Shown: piece by piece, positions 1 to 12,636 of the stretch
Position numbering within the stretch: position 1 is the stretch's first letter
How the letters are laid out: each line of letters starts with the position of its first letter
Translations under genes and position numbers: made by a program
The notes under the pieces: model-generated
The model's database searches: none
Told to the model about the DNA's origin: nothing
What the model saw: only the letters and a program-made list of their open reading frames with translations
From: Abelmoschus esculentus
Lineage: Eukaryota; Streptophyta; Magnoliopsida; Malvales; Malvaceae
DNA length: 64,000 nt
Reading direction: 5' to 3'
Assembly (NCBI GenBank): GCA_035048815.1
Contig: JAUCBN010000024.1
Span: forward strand, 10,306,001-10,370,000

Positions 1-531
1 AATGTTAAAGGGTAATGAAAAAAATTAAAAAATTAAAATATTAAAATAATATTTAAATATTATTTTAGTATATAAACTATATATTTTTATTCGAATCGAA
101 TTAACCAAAACTGAATTAACCAAATTTTTTAAAATCTTAAATGTTAACCGAACCAAATTTTCTTTAACCGAGTTAACCTAACCAAAATTATTTCACTTAA
201 TTAGCCGAATTAACTAGAATTTATTATAAATTTCGGTTAAATTACATAATAGATCACTAAATTAAGCTAAAATAATTTTTTAGTCACTAAACCTTCATTT
301 TATACTAATTTAATATAAAATTTAGTGATCATTTTATAATATAAAAAGATTTAATGAACATTTTATTCTAATTATAATATTTAATATATATAATTTCGGT
401 TAATTCGGTTAATTCAGTTAATTAACTAATTTTGAACCGATTTAACCGATAACTGAATTTATCAAAAATTAACCGAAATAATTTCGGTTCGGTTTGTTAA
501 TTCGGTTAACCGAACCGAATGCACACCCCTA
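1..531. mobile_element. hAT-like inverted-repeat element, right end only
   Basis: The tract is dense in short direct and inverted copies of TTCGGTTAA and AACCGAA. It ends in GAATGCACACCCCTA, so the inward-reading terminus is TAGGGGTGTGCATTC. TAGGGGTGT-type termini followed by subterminal CGGTT repeats are typical of short non-autonomous hAT elements in plants. The left terminus lies before the window, so neither the length nor the target duplication can be checked. No coding sequence is present. The hAT assignment rests on terminus style only. Confidence 0.5.
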
Positions 532-1207
532 AATTGGTTTCTAAATATTTTTTTACTCACAATTTAATGTTTGAACGACATTTTTTCTCAAGTTGATACT
601 TAAAAAATTTGTTCCCGAATTGGTATTCAGCCTTTAATATCATCCACTATTTCTATACTTTTATTAACAATTTTAGTTCCTAAAACTTATATATTTTATC
701 AATTTTGTCTTAATTGGAATTAATTTAATAAATTTAATCATTCATATTTAAAAATGCATCAATTTAGTCAATTTTTGTGGCAGTATCAAATCAAACGAGC
801 CCATCGGATCAAAATATCAGTTGGATAATTACACTCTACTATAAAATAACAAGTTACGGTTAAACTTAAACTTATATTATTGTAAGAAAGTAATATAAAA
901 TTTCTAGTAGAACAAATAATTTAACAGATGAATAAAGAATAAATTGATAAAACTTTTAAATATATAGAGTTAAATTTATTGATTTATTTTTAATTTGGAT
1001 CAAATTAATAGAATGCATTAGTGTGAACATCAACTCGAGAGAAGGTACTTATTTTAAATACCAACTTAAAAATAATTTTTTAAGTACTAACTTCAAAAAC
1101 ATACTTAATTTGAATACTAATTTAGAAAAAAAAATTATTCTGCACCAACTTTAAAGAAATTATATAATTCAAACATTAAATATATATTTAATTTTTTAAA
1201 ATTAACT
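532..1207. other. AT-rich intergenic spacer
   Basis: I see no ORF, repeat array or recognisable element here. It is AT-rich, with several runs of mixed A and T. A short string near 1015 (GTGTGAACATCAACTCGA) resembles one near 26200, which hints at an old shared repeat. The similarity is too short to name a family. Confidence 0.5.
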
Positions 1208-1504
1208 ATAACAATTACGGGTGTAAATGAGCCAAGTCGAGCTCGAGTAGTGCTAAGCTCGGCTCGACTCGTTAAGATTTCGAGTCGAGTTCGAGCTTGA
1301 GTAATTTTAAACGAGCCTAAAAGATCTGATCTCAGCTCGACTCGTTTAGAACTCGAGTCGAGTTCGAGCTTTTTTCGAGCCTAATCGAGCTAAATATTAA
1401 CCGATCTTTGACCATGTTAGACTTGAGTAACTCTTATCTCTTACGTCTCATTTAAAGCCTAACGGAGAAAGAACTTTGATACACAAGTTGTGTAAACTCA
1501 AGCT

Positions 1505-4500
1505 TGTAACCCTCTTGACTCGGTCTAGACGACATCCGACTCGAACGAGTTACACGGGAAATACCGAGGCTAATCCGAAGACTCACCCCGATAAACAACC
1601 CTAAAAAAATTATCTTTTCTAAATGTTTTGATTAGATCCTACATGTTCATGCAAGGATCGAGTTCAATTGCAGCGAAAACTAAATAGAAACGAGTCCTAA
1701 TTTAATCGAACAAGTTTTAGGGACCTAATATAATTTCTAAAATTTTATACCCTGATTGTGAAATTAAGGTTATCAATATTTAATTAAGTATATTTCATGA
1801 TTGAACGTAAATTTAAGACTTAAAATAATATCTACAAGTCATTTAATTGCATGCTCAAAGTTTAGGGACTATTTCCAACTTCCAAAGGTTTCATGACATT
1901 CTCTATATGCAAATTCACCTAAAAACACTTTAAGCACATATCATGGTATATTAGCTAGATGCAATTCAACCAAAATAACAACATCATAGATTTGACTCAT
2001 AAGTAGTCATGCTTCATTATCAACAATACTCAAATTCACACATAGGGATATCAAGAACCAAACTTCAAAATAACTATATTATAACTAAAAGAATATCAAT
2101 GCGAAATTCAAGTCAAAGTCACGAACTAACATCAAATTTGATATTTATCAAATAAGTATAAGCATATAACCATCTTAAGTCTCAAAAGCATAGACATTAT
2201 TCACAATATGATAACCCGTCCCTATTGCTCTCTCACTACTACTAGTGTTATAAAGACACACTTAATCTTTCACTTGACGGTTACCTGGATCCTTGATTCT
2301 CTTTGCTGCCTCCACATCAAATACTTTGCATTCCAAGGTAAATGAGAGGGTAAGCATAAGCTTAGTGAGTGAATAAAACAAGTATAAAAACACCTTACAA
2401 TGCAGCCCATATTAAACCAATCAATTTAAAAACATGTCATGCTCTTTATAAAACAAAACACACATGACTAACAATGCCACTTTTAAAAATCAGTAAGTGT
2501 CATCAAACCAAGGCGAACAACGCCATCATTAAATTTTAGTAAAAACCATTTTGTAATCACATGCTTTACAAGCTAAAACACAAGTCTTACATGCTACTCA
2601 CATAACAATGCTTACACGTGTATCTCGATGCACAAAGCTCAAGTTTTACATGCTATCAACATAGCAATGCTCAAATCACATGCATACCAATGTACAAAAC
2701 CTCGCATGAATAACACCATATACAATCAAGTGAAAACCATGACACTTACCTTTGAGAAATAAAAACATATATTGGTGCTAGTGATCCGATTTGTACTATT
2801 CTAAATTGTTAGGATAAACGGGCAACCGCATGTTAGTACTACTCCCAGAGCATGCGCATGTTGATACTACTCTCAACATGAATTATCTCACCTTGGTGTC
2901 CGGTGACAGTACTACTCCGATCAACCTATATATGACAGTATTACTCCCATCACATAGCATTAGAATATAGGCCAAAATGCAACATACAAAGAATTTATAT
3001 ACGTACGACTTTTGAATGTTTATAGTGCACTCTAAACCCTATTTATCGATTAACTTATCCCATAAGATTCATCACTTAATTCAAAATAAAATTCAAATCA
3101 CATGTATCCCACCTTTTATGCATCACTTGCAAAATCGATAAAACCACTTTTATCTTATTTTTCAAAACAAAACTGTGGGAACATCGAATGCGTATAAAAT
3201 CTTTTTAAAAACAGTCTCATGAATATTTATATACATGCATAATCACATATGCACAACACAATAAGAGCATAACAAATAACGTTGTAAAAACAAGGCATAA
3301 TATGGGAACCTCTAAGAAAGCAATACTTAAAACTTACTTATGAGTACAAGGAGGTTTTTCACACCTTCCATACACCCCCAAGCCTTTTAAAAACATTTAA
3401 AACCATGCAAAATTGGCAGCCCTCAAAATCCACTCACCGATAACCGATACTTGCTCGCCAAACCACCAAAACGAACCAGAATGCCTTCAAACGTGATCGC
3501 CTAACTCTTGTCCTGTTTCAAGCATCAAAACCAAGGGGTTTAATGCTTCTAAACTCATAAAAGAAACCAAAAATTCAGATCCCTACACAATAGCCATTAA
3601 AACCTATCAAAACTTAAACCGAAAACTTGTCAGAACACACCAAACTTCACTTAAGTCTATAGTCCGGGATTAGGGATATTAAAAAAACTTTATAAAAATC
3701 CTAAAATATTAAAAATAATCCATTTAAGACCAAAAACAGTGGGTCAAAACCCTTGAACAAAAATTGAGATTTTTAGCCGAAAACCCGATTTTTATGAAAT
3801 TAAAGAATTAAAAAAATTTTTCCAAGCCAAGAACTTTGGAATTTTAGTAAAGAACTTTATTGTTCTAGAGGATTGACAAAATCTCACCTCCAAAACTGAT
3901 TCAATTGTTTTTCGGGTTTTAAAACGAGAGAAAGATGAGAAAACAAGAAAATTTGAAGGAGAAAAGTTAAGATAATTATTGTAAACGATTTTTAGTGGAA
4001 AAGAATGAGTTTTTACCTTGAAAACTTGATGAACGTATGCCTCCAAAGAGAGAAAATGAAAATTAGAAAAACATGTAATGTTTAGGTTAATTAAAAAAGG
4101 TTTTAAGAGATAAATTGAGTTTAATTAAGTTAAGATAATTATTGTAAACGATTTTTAGTGGAAAAGAATGAGTTTTTACCTTGAAAACTTGATGAACGGA
4201 TGTCTCCAAAGAGAGAAAATGAAAATTAGAAAAATATGTGATGTTTAGGTTAATTAAAAAGGGTTTTAAGAGTTATAAATTGAGTTTAATTAAGTTATTT
4301 AATTTAAAATAGATTTTGGGCTTAATTAATATTTGGAAAGCCTAGACCATCTAGGATTATAATTGGATCAAAGACGCTTAAAGATTCAAAGTGTTGGCTT
4401 GTTTTATAAAATTATCCCTAAATTTAAATTTTTACAAAACGGTCACTAATTTCAAAATCTTAGGTTTTCAAAGGTCAATTTTCAAAATTGATTTGAACAA

Positions 4501-4669
4501 AGTCAAATATATGCTAAATAAGGATTTTTGAATATTTTTTCTTAATTTATTTCGATTGAAAACTAATTTTTTAAGTATTTAATCCTGAACTAGGCTAAAC
4601 CGACAAAACCGGTCCACTAGAACTCTAAATCAGCCTCTAAACTTCTAGGCCCAAATTTGGAGTGTTACA
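1505..4669 (-). mobile_element. Solo LTR, about 3.17 kb, probably chromovirus
   Basis: The sequence begins TGTAACCCTCTTGACTCG and ends GGAGTGTTACA, giving TGTAAC/GTTACA inverted ends. It is flanked by the 5-bp duplication AAGCT (1500-1504 and 4670-4674). There is no internal region, so it is a solo LTR left by LTR-LTR recombination. The length, and the minus-strand start TGTAACACTCC, resemble the long LTR of the Tekay-type element at 9194-12636, which starts TGTAATACCC on the same strand. The orientation and the Tekay-like assignment are inferred. It holds no gene, only small chance ORFs such as the one at 3792-4046. Confidence 0.75.
3966..4294. repeat. Tandem duplication of a 163-bp unit in the solo LTR
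   Basis: The sequence from 3966, starting GTTAAGATAATTATTG, is repeated from 4129 with a few substitutions and a small indel near the end. The two units abut directly. The duplication is internal to the solo LTR. Confidence 0.85.
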
Positions 4670-5217
4670 AAGCTTGTTAATTTTAGGTTTTATTATGTTA
4701 ATTTAGAGTATAAGACTTATGCTTAGAGTTTAAATTTTAGGGTTTTAAAGTATATTTATATTTTCGAGTAGCTCGTGAGCTTTTCGAGTCGAGTATCATG
4801 TAGTTCGGATCGTCTCGTCAAGAACTCGAGCCGAGTCCAATCGAGTCGTGTTTTGAACGAGCTTTGACCGAGTCGAACTCGAGTAACTCGCGATCTGTCT
4901 CGTCTCATTTACAACCCTAATAACAATATTATCTATTTTAAAGAAATATATATTTAAACCTTAAAATAACTATATTAACCCGTTGCAGCCGAGAAGTTGC
5001 TGCTAATTTGTTTCTTTTAGCAAAGAAAATGTTAATTTTAATTAGCTCCCCCTATATTGATTATTGTTAATTTTTATAAACTCAACTCAATATAATTTTT
5101 TTAAATAAAATTTAAATTATGAAATAAAAATTTGAATAATTTAAAAATTTTAATAATTGATTAATCAATCTTCATATTCGGGTTGACTTTTCTAATTTTG
5201 CATAATATATTATATTA

Positions 5218-5472
5218 TGTATTAACAGTAAAAAAAAGAGAAAAATTGAAGAAATGAGGAAAAAAGATGAGAAGGAATGTAGGTCAAAGAGATGATTAGG
5301 CCAATCCTCCTAAGAAATTAATATAGCCATGGTTTTTGGTATGCCAACTTGCTACCAAAGGTTAAGTTGGTTGAAACCAACCTGGTGGATACCTGAATAT
5401 AGTTATCGGTTGAAACTAACCCTAACTAACTGATCCAGCTGACTGAAGCTTCCAACATACATTCAATATTCA
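5218..5472 (-). repeat. Copia 3' LTR and adjacent polypurine tract
   Basis: This 255-bp block matches 25637-25890 with scattered differences. Both contain a GATGATTAGG motif and the repeated string TTGAAACCAA/TTGAAACTAA. On the minus strand it begins TGAATATTG and ends in ACA. A purine-rich run (minus strand AAAGAAAGGAAGTAAGG, within 5473-5492) directly precedes it, as expected for the plus-strand primer. This orients the element on the minus strand. Confidence 0.7.
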
Positions 5473-5689
5473 CCTTACTTCCTTTCTTTTTGGCTGAATT
5501 TTTTTGATAGACAATAAATTACTAACCACCATGATACTATGCATTTTGATCAATAAATAAGCTTCCCTTCCTAGCCTTTTTGAACACGATCTAAGTTGTG
5601 AATACATAATTGTTGTCGAAGATCACTGAACCTTATGCTTGGAAGTGATTTATTAAAGTACCAGCTACTTGATTCACTGAAGGATTATA

Positions 5690-6112
5690 ATTCATTTGAA
5701 GTTGTTTCCTCATAACCTTTCACATCATGTTATTCAATAAAGCTTACACCTAAACCACCTCACATGTTGCATCAGTTAGGCTTCAATACTCCGCTTCAGC
5801 AATAGATCGAGATACCAATTATTGTTTCTTGAAATACCAAGATAGCAAATGATTTCCAAGAAAAACACAATGACCAAAAATGGACCTGCGATCATCTACA
5901 TCACTACTCCAATCAGTATCTGTGAAGACTTGAAATAAGGTTGAAAAGTTGTTATCTAAAGCAAACCATAGGCCATGATTTGTAGTGTCTCTTAAATATT
6001 TCAAAATTTTCTTAACATCAGACCAATGTATCGTTGTTGGTTGCTGTATGTATTGATATAATTTATTTATAGAAAATGAAAGATTTGAACGAGAGGAGAT
6101 CGAATAGAATTT
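5690..6112 (-). pseudogene. Copia RT end and RNase H remnant
   Basis: The minus-strand translation gives the copia signature from the RT end into RNase H: HWSDVKKILKYLRDTTNHGL, then FTDTDWSSDVDDRRS, then HLLSWYFKKQ. The next stretch reads SRSIAEAEY and is interrupted by stops. These match the usual HW..VKRILRYL, DADWAGD.DDRRS and SRSSAEAEY blocks. Homology starts abruptly near 6112, around residues NLSFSINK, where foreign sequence begins. RT proper is missing, so no function is possible. Confidence 0.85.
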
Positions 6113-6712
6113 TTTTTCCCTTTCAACAAGGATAGGAGGAAAGAAACAAGAAACCATAGCAAAAAGGATCCAAGATTTATCTGGAATTGAAAGAAATTAT
6201 TAGAAAAGCACGTAGAGGTAAGGTTTACATTCTTTCCTGTTGTTTTCTATTGATAATTAAATGTTTAGGTTAGATTTCACTTGAATGAACATAAACCTTA
6301 ACTTGAAGATTGAATTTTCGTTTCTGTCATGTCATTGGATTGAAAAGTTTGAAATGGAAGGTGAAAGGTTTCGATTTAGGTGAGTTTTCTAGTGAAAGAG
6401 AGGAGTTTCTCGTGAATTCGTGTAGTTCTAGGGTGTTGTTCGGGTAAAATCGGGTGATTATATAAGAGTTTTAGTGTTTTCCTAATGCTTAGATCTGAAA
6501 AAATGGGTTTTCGGGGTGTTTTCAAGTGTTTTCAAGGTCTCCGACGAGTTACTAGTGCCAGATTCGATTACCTCAGGAGAAAACAATGGTGATCGTATTC
6601 GTTTGACGGTGGTCAGAGTTCCCATACGGTGGCCGACGAACGCCTGGAGGCTATAAGAGCATGACGGAGACAGATCTACGGGCGGAATTCATGGTGGTTC
6701 TGGGTTGGTGTT

Positions 6713-6756
6713 CATGGTGTTCTTCAAGTTCATCGAAGAACATGAAGAACACCATG
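6713..6756. repeat. Hairpin-forming inverted repeat, 19-bp arms
   Basis: The arm CATGGTGTTCTTCAAGTTC (6713-6731) pairs with GAACATGAAGAACACCATG (6738-6756) across a 6-nt loop, with one mismatch. It lies in the unassigned LTR-like tract. I see no terminator or small-RNA context that would assign it a role. Confidence 0.8.
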
Positions 6757-7383
6757 CTAAAGTGAGTGTCTTTGATCTGAAAATGGGTATTTTTCTGGGA
6801 ACATGGTTTTAGGTCGAGAGGTTTTGGGTGAGGAGTGAGTCAACCTAGTCATGTGAGGGTTTGTTATGGTCGAGTCAACTCGGCTAAGAGGTGGTCATTA
6901 GTGCGCAAAACGCTATCGTTTTGCATAAGGGAGACCCGCGCGTTTGATCTGGGTTGACCCGGGTCCGCGTGTTTTGATGTTAATGGGGAATTTAACCCCA
7001 AAGCCCTCCAAGTTTTGAAATGTAATTCATTTTGGTCCCTATTTTCTCTAATTAAGACCCTAAACATTAATTTCTCTTCAATTTAGTCACCAATTAAACC
7101 CGAATCGAACCCTAAATCCAAAATTTCATCAGAATAGAAGTAATTAAAATTAATTTAATCCTTTGGCTTAGATTTTTTAATTAGGTTCTTAATCGAATTT
7201 AATTAAATTTTCTAGGTTTAAAATCAATTTAATTAAGTCTAATTAAAACCCTAAAATTGAGCATTTGTCAATTTAATTCCTTGCCTTTTATTTATACCAT
7301 GTAATTCCCCTTGTGCCAACTTGATTTTCCATGATGTATTCGAGCTCTTATCACTTTAATAAAAAGTAGCTTTTTTGCCTTAT

Positions 7384-7706
7384 TTATTGTTTTGTTTAAT
7401 TAGTTTATTTATTTATTTATTTATTATGTTCGCATGTTTTAAAGGCATATAGTATATATGTTTAGGGTGTCATTTAATTTTCACTTAGTTAATTTAATTA
7501 AAGCCTTTTTAGGATTAGTCACTTTAATTAAATAATTATTTAAATAGGGAGATAATTTATTAATGATGACATTTTAATCATATATTTTGGATACACTAAA
7601 CGGTCGGTGTTTTGACGTACCAAGATGTTGAACTAAAGAGTGTACCTTGGTATCGTATTGATGTACCATCAAAATGAAGAAATTGATAAATAATTTTAGG
7701 GATTAG
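7384..7706. repeat. Segment duplicated at 22817-23132
   Basis: About 320 bp abutting the outer side of element A's 3' LTR recurs, with scattered changes, at 22817-23132 on the inner side of A's 5' LTR remnant. Shared landmarks include TTTAGGGTGTCATTTAATTT, a TTTGACGT.CCAAGATGTTGA stretch and AATTTTAGGGATTAGTG next to the LTR end. In the plus-strand copies E1 and E2 the LTR end is followed directly by the primer-binding site, so this segment is not part of a normal LTR. It marks a rearrangement. Confidence 0.75.
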
Positions 7707-9061
7707 TGTTGCGTGTAAAAAGTGCGTAAATAGTGCAAGTGTATACGTCGCAAGTAATAAAATGATAAGTATTATCTTGTATCATCTCCATAGGGATTGA
7801 ACTACTTAATACGTGCTCTTTCGTCTTCTTGCTCTGTAAAAGAAATAAAGTAAAAACACAGATTAATTGGGTTGGAGTAAACTAAATAATTTAAATAAAG
7901 AAAACTAAATAATAAGAAAATAATCAGATTAGAGAAGTGGCCAGGGTCCAGTTGTGTTGTATAGTGGATTCCATTGACTTGTTTCTGTCCAATGCAATCA
8001 TATAACACTGCCTCGGCAGCACTGTAGTTTTACTGCCTCGACAGCGATAAGTGTCATCCGCCGCGACAATCCCTTGCTCTTGGATAGATTTTACCAAGAT
8101 TCGACAAAATATCCTTTGATGACTCCGTTTATCCCTAAGTCGAAGTACTGTTGATGATCAGTCCTTGATGATACCTCCCGACGTGAATCAATTATAATCA
8201 CCAACCAATCCCACACTTCTTTTAGCCACTGAAACACTAACCTATCCCTAGGCCAAGTTATTATTTTTCGAATAGAAAAATACCGTACTTATTCCTTTCG
8301 TAAATCTAACTCTCCCGATATTAGATAAATAGATTACTCACAAACTTCTCTCCCGAGCTTGAATGCAAGAACAAAGAGTGACAAAGAATAAGCAAACCTT
8401 AATATTTTATTGCATTGAAACAAGAAATAAAGTTCAATTTCTTCTCACTAATACTCTACAACTTTCACATAAGCCTAAAGAAAATTAGAACATAATGAAA
8501 AGTAAAGAAAATTCTAAAATCTAAGATGAATCCGACTATCTAGTCTCCAATGTTGATGGTGCCCTTTTCTCCTTGGACGATTATGGTTTATATAGGCTTA
8601 GCCTAGGGCAAACCTTTCCTAAGTAGGAATACAACTTGGAGTAAAATACAAGTCAAGTACATAAATAAAAATATTTGTTTTATTTCCAAGTTTATTCCCA
8701 CTAGGATTCTTTTCCCGCGTGGACTTTGACTTGGGCTTTCTACGTGCTTCCCAGCTCCGATCCTTGTGCTGCTTGTCTAGAAACGTCCACCTCATTTTTC
8801 TCTTCATCTTGCCTACAATATCAGTACTTATCCTTCAGCTGCTATCGCGGCCTCAGTCACTGCCACGATAATAAATATTCCTGCAAATGCATAAAAGTGC
8901 AGTAAAGCTGACCTTTTCTATAAATATCATCTTTATATGTTATAAAAGCAAAGTTCCTAAATATCTTACATTAAGCACATGCATTAGTTCAAGTAGGTGT
9001 AGATTAAGTGATTATTGTCCATGAAAGGTATAAAAAGTGATAGTGAATTGAGCACTTATCA
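7707..9061 (-). repeat. Element A 3' LTR
   Basis: On the minus strand this LTR begins TGATAAGTGCTCAATTCACT and ends TTTTTACACGCAACA, 1355 bp in all. The same start and end mark the LTRs of E2, E1 and E3. Just outside it on the minus strand (9062-9075) is the purine tract GAGTTTCGGGGTG. The LTR contains several variants of a near-palindromic motif, for example ACTGCCTCGGCAGC at 8007-8020. Small ORFs inside it are chance ORFs. Confidence 0.85.
8007..8020. repeat. Example of dispersed palindrome ACTGCCgCGGCAGT
   Basis: ACTGCCTCGGCAGC here is one of more than 30 variants of a 14-bp palindrome seen by eye in the Athila-like copies. Others include ACTGTCGAGGCAGT at 20481-20494 and 54533-54546, GCTATCGCGGCAGT at 22782-22795, ACTGCCTTGGCAGT at 51796-51809 and TCTGCCGAGGCAGT at 59031-59044. 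They occur in the LTRs, gag, the protease tail, the downstream ORF and the spacers. I have no function for them. Confidence 0.7.
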
Positions 9062-9193
9062 CACCCCGAAACTCGAACTATTTCTTGTCCTCAAGCAATG
9101 CAAACTATCAAATTGCCAAACCTTACTCTCTCTTGGTATTACGTTTTTATCTATTCTCCCCACCATAACTATGCCTATTCTTAAGCCTTAAGC

Positions 9194-12100
9194 TGTGACA
9201 CCCCCACCCCGGGTCGGTAGGAAAGGGGTATCACCAATCCTTGAGCACTCCGATAACCCGACCCGAATAATGGTTTACCAACTTAACTTAACCTGAAAGT
9301 ACTGATTTTAGGGGGGTAAATTAAAACTTTTTCCTATTACTAGGCCTTTAAACCACTTAGCAACTTATATTCACTGCTAAACATTCCCGAAACCTATTGT
9401 TCATTCAATAGTTCTATGATTCATTTATCCATTTCATATAACAATATCAATTGTTCGTTCCATTTCATTCCATAACATGCAATCCATTACAAATATACAT
9501 ACATATTAAACGTATCAAACATGTTATCATTCTTAAGTTATACAAATCTAAGCCCCAAGCTACCAAAATGATTCACTACATACAAACCGTCTAAAGTAAT
9601 CAAAATGCATGGTCTAACTAAACAAGACTAGCCATCACTAGGAGATTTAAAAAAACATACATGGCTTGTGCCGCTGCTGATCCGAACGACGGAAATCTGA
9701 GACCGAGCTATTAATCGATCGACCTGAAATGTTTGGGAAGAGCGAAGGGAGCGGGGGTAAGTACATAAGGTACTTAGTGAGGTAACAAAAAAAAAACAAA
9801 ATAATCCAAGACAATCCAAACATGTATCATATGCCATGTTAAGTTCACATATACCATAACATACCAAGTTCAAGTACACATATACCAAATTCAATCGAGC
9901 ATATATCAATCCAATAAGTTTACATATACCAAGTCGAGTACACATACCAATTCAATGTATAACAATTCAATTCAAGGTTCAATATGTGATAATCCGATTA
10001 CACGTATCAATTTAATGTTCACTATATGACAATCCAAATACATGTAACAATCCAATGTTCAATATATGACAATCCGATAAGTAATATGCCAATAACAAGT
10101 GCATTTTCATAACAAGTAATCATGCTTGCATTTAACTAACAATTATAGTGCAATTTAAATTCAAGTTAATTAAATCATTACAACCACCTTAGTATTTAGC
10201 TAGAAGATAATCGAATCTTCAACCAACTGTCGCCATAATATACACCTATAGTTCTGGTCAAATCCTCCTACTGTCGCCAATGAACAAAAACGTACCCTCC
10301 GTCTGTAGCCAATAAGGGCCAATTGCCCCGGACCGAAGTCCTACCCAATACAATGAGCTCTAGATTCTAAGGCATGCCCTCCTATCTAACTAACTAGCTA
10401 CCAAGGTTGTCGATTATCAATTTAATCATATCAATCTAATATTCAATATCATTTCAATAACACGGTCCTCATAGACCAAGCCTCTTAGGCCATTGTGCCT
10501 AGGCTCATAAGAATTCATTTCATGTCATTTCATATACATTACATTAAACATGCTAAGCACAAGCAAAATCAGAACTTTAATTGCATGGAACAAATGCATG
10601 TACACGTACCTTGCATCCCAAGCTTAAGCATGCCATTCATACCTCGACATATGCAATGTATGGGTATGAACAAACCAAAACAAATACTTAACAAACAATT
10701 CATATTCAATCAACATGCTAACAAATAACATGGCAACAAGCAAGTTTTTATAGCATTTCACTCTTCCCTTAAGGATTAGCCAAGTTTGTATTAAGTCATG
10801 TTTCATACCGGTTTAATCATAAACAACAAAAAATCAGAATTGGGTTAAGATCTAGTCCCAACCCCAAAGAAAGTCACACTCACAAACAATTCAAGCGAAA
10901 CTCCTAGGGATTATGGATGGTTGACCCCTTGCTCCTTCTTTTGGCAAGCTCTTGCCTCAGCTCTTCCTCACTATCCAATTCTTCAGAAGCCTCTAAAACA
11001 CACAAAAGCACTTATACATCATCAAAATATATTCGAACTACACATTTTATAATTAACAACTCTAAAACAACCAAAATAATAAGGTTACATTCCTGGACAG
11101 ATTGTACAATGCTCACTAAACTATTTTTATTTTTTGATCCACATGTCCAAAATTTTCCCACTTTACCTCGTTGTAAAGCTAACGAAACCATCTTTTGAAC
11201 CATATAAAGCTTGAATTTTTCCTACGAACCCATCAATACCAGTTTTCAATTTAAAGACAAGGCAGTGCTGTTTCGGGACAGTCTGGACCAATCTTTTTGT
11301 TTCTCTTATATCTCCTAATTTACAAGGGCAAACGAGGTGAGGTTTTTTTTAATTAAAGTAGACTCATCCAAGTTCTATAATGCTCAATTCAAGCCCTAAA
11401 TTCCTTGTACAATATTCTAAGAAATTTTTTTTGAAGCCACTGTCCAGAACATGGTCTATTCTGGACAGATTTCACCTACATCAATTCTAGCTCAAGATTC
11501 ATCAACCTTATCACCAATTCAACTCATCCAACACTTGTAAACTTTAGTAGACTCAATTTCAAGCACATTTTACCTATAAAAACATTTTTAATTTTACGTT
11601 TAAACAGAGTTTTCAGCTCAATCCATAAAGCTACCAAAATATCACCTATAAGCTAGTCCAAAGCACTTTACCAATTCTAACACTTCCTTTCCTTTATCTT
11701 TTCGACCAAAACACCAAAAATTTAATTTCCTCACTCTTAAAACATTATCCTATGAATTAAATACTAAATTTCCAGATTCAACCAAAACAAATAAGTTCAC
11801 CAACTTCTCAATTCTTGCAAAACAGTCCAAAATTACATTTATCACTTAATTTCCTAGCAACAATTTCTCATGCTTCTTTTTACCCCAAATCAGTCCACAT
11901 ATGAATATTTTAATCATCCTAACATCAAAATCCTTCCTAAATTTAACCATAAAACAGTCCCTATAATTTCCAAACCCATGCAACTTAGTCCTTTAAGCTA
12001 AAAAACTCAACAAATGTAACAACATGAATTTTCCAGCAACATGTATTCAACTTCTAACTTAAAAATAAACTAACTATGAACAATATATTAAATTTTCAGC

Positions 12101-12636
12101 CATGGAATTCAAGCTAACAACCTTCAACTTCATTTTTAACTAAGCTTAGAAGAAGAAAAATACCTTACCTTGCTTGTTTGACCTCCTAATCAAGAATCTT
12201 GCTTCAAACCTTCAAAATCTCACTTAAAACCTCACATGCAAGGCAAACAAATTTTTTTCTCTTAAGCTTTCTCCCATGGCCGGCCAAGAGAAGTGGAATG
12301 GGTGAAGAGGATGACAATTAGGATTTTCTCTCTCCCACTATCTCATATTTTCATTATTTTCCCCTTTTTCTTATTTTTTTAATTCAAACAAAACTTTAAT
12401 TCGTGGACAAGGGGGGGTGGCCGGCCATATGGTGTCTTGCCATGTTTCCAAGGCCACCAATTTCTTAAAAATTTACATGCAATCTCTCTTTTCTTGAATC
12501 TTCACTTTTTGGTCGTTTTTCAATTTAGCCTCAAATTTTCAAATTCATTTAATTTAGTCACTAAATTTTGAATTTTATTAAGATCTAATTTAATTTATTT
12601 AGTCCTTAACTTCTAGGCTATGTTTAGGGTATTACA
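9194..12636 (-). repeat. Tekay-type 3' LTR, 3.44 kb
   Basis: On the minus strand it runs from TGTAATACCCTAAACATAG to GGTGGGGGTGTCACA. Its last 163 bp match the 5' LTR remnant at 17433-17595. Comparing the first 95 bases of the two blocks I count nine differences, all transitions. The LTR is AT-rich and non-coding; the short ORFs at 10495-10806 and 10917-11203 lack any family signature. A CCGGCCA-containing segment recurs near 12280 and 12420. Confidence 0.9.
9977..10090. repeat. Degenerate minisatellite, unit about 39 bp
   Basis: About 2.7 imperfect copies of a unit built on TGTTCAATATATGACAATCC lie in the Tekay LTR. The surrounding bases (9830-9960) hold looser repeats of CATATACCAA. This is probably replication slippage in an AT-rich LTR. 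Confidence 0.6.

Larger units (their letters stand above)
1216..4919. mobile_element. hAT-like MITE split by a solo LTR
   Basis: The termini are TACGGGTGTAAATGAG (1216-1231) and, read inward on the other strand, TAGGGTTGTAAATGAG (4904-4919), which agree at 14 of 16 positions. They are flanked by a perfect 8-bp duplication, ATAACAAT, at 1208-1215 and 4920-4927. An 8-bp duplication with TAGGG-type ends is the hAT hallmark. Both arms are packed with GAGCTCGAG- and ACTCGAG-type subterminal repeats. Without the solo LTR at 1505-4669 and its duplicated target, the element would be only about 0.53 kb and non-coding, so it is a MITE moved by a transposase encoded elsewhere. Confidence 0.8.
6113..7706. 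other. Unassigned LTR-like tract inside the copia element
   Basis: No coding region is recognisable. A moderately GC-rich stretch (about 6530-6970) is followed by an AT-rich stretch full of AATTTAATTAA. At 6905-6924 there is a short palindrome (GCAAAACG, 4-nt loop, CGTTTTGC), in the style of the CAAAACG/CGTTTTG palindromes in the Tat-type LTRs at 28353-30056. It could be part of a Tat-type LTR or another non-coding LTR. Its last 323 bases are duplicated at 22817-23132. The short ORF at 6864-7067 shows no family signature. Confidence 0.4.

Noticed and set aside
7384..7706. Extension of element A's LTR by 320 bp
   Set aside because: In E1 and E2 the LTR end is followed at once by AGTTTT and the tRNA-Asp primer site, and the LTR lengths agree without this segment.
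10495..11203. Small frames of 60-93 codons
   Set aside because: They lie inside the 3.4-kb non-coding Tekay LTR, overlap on both strands and show no motif.
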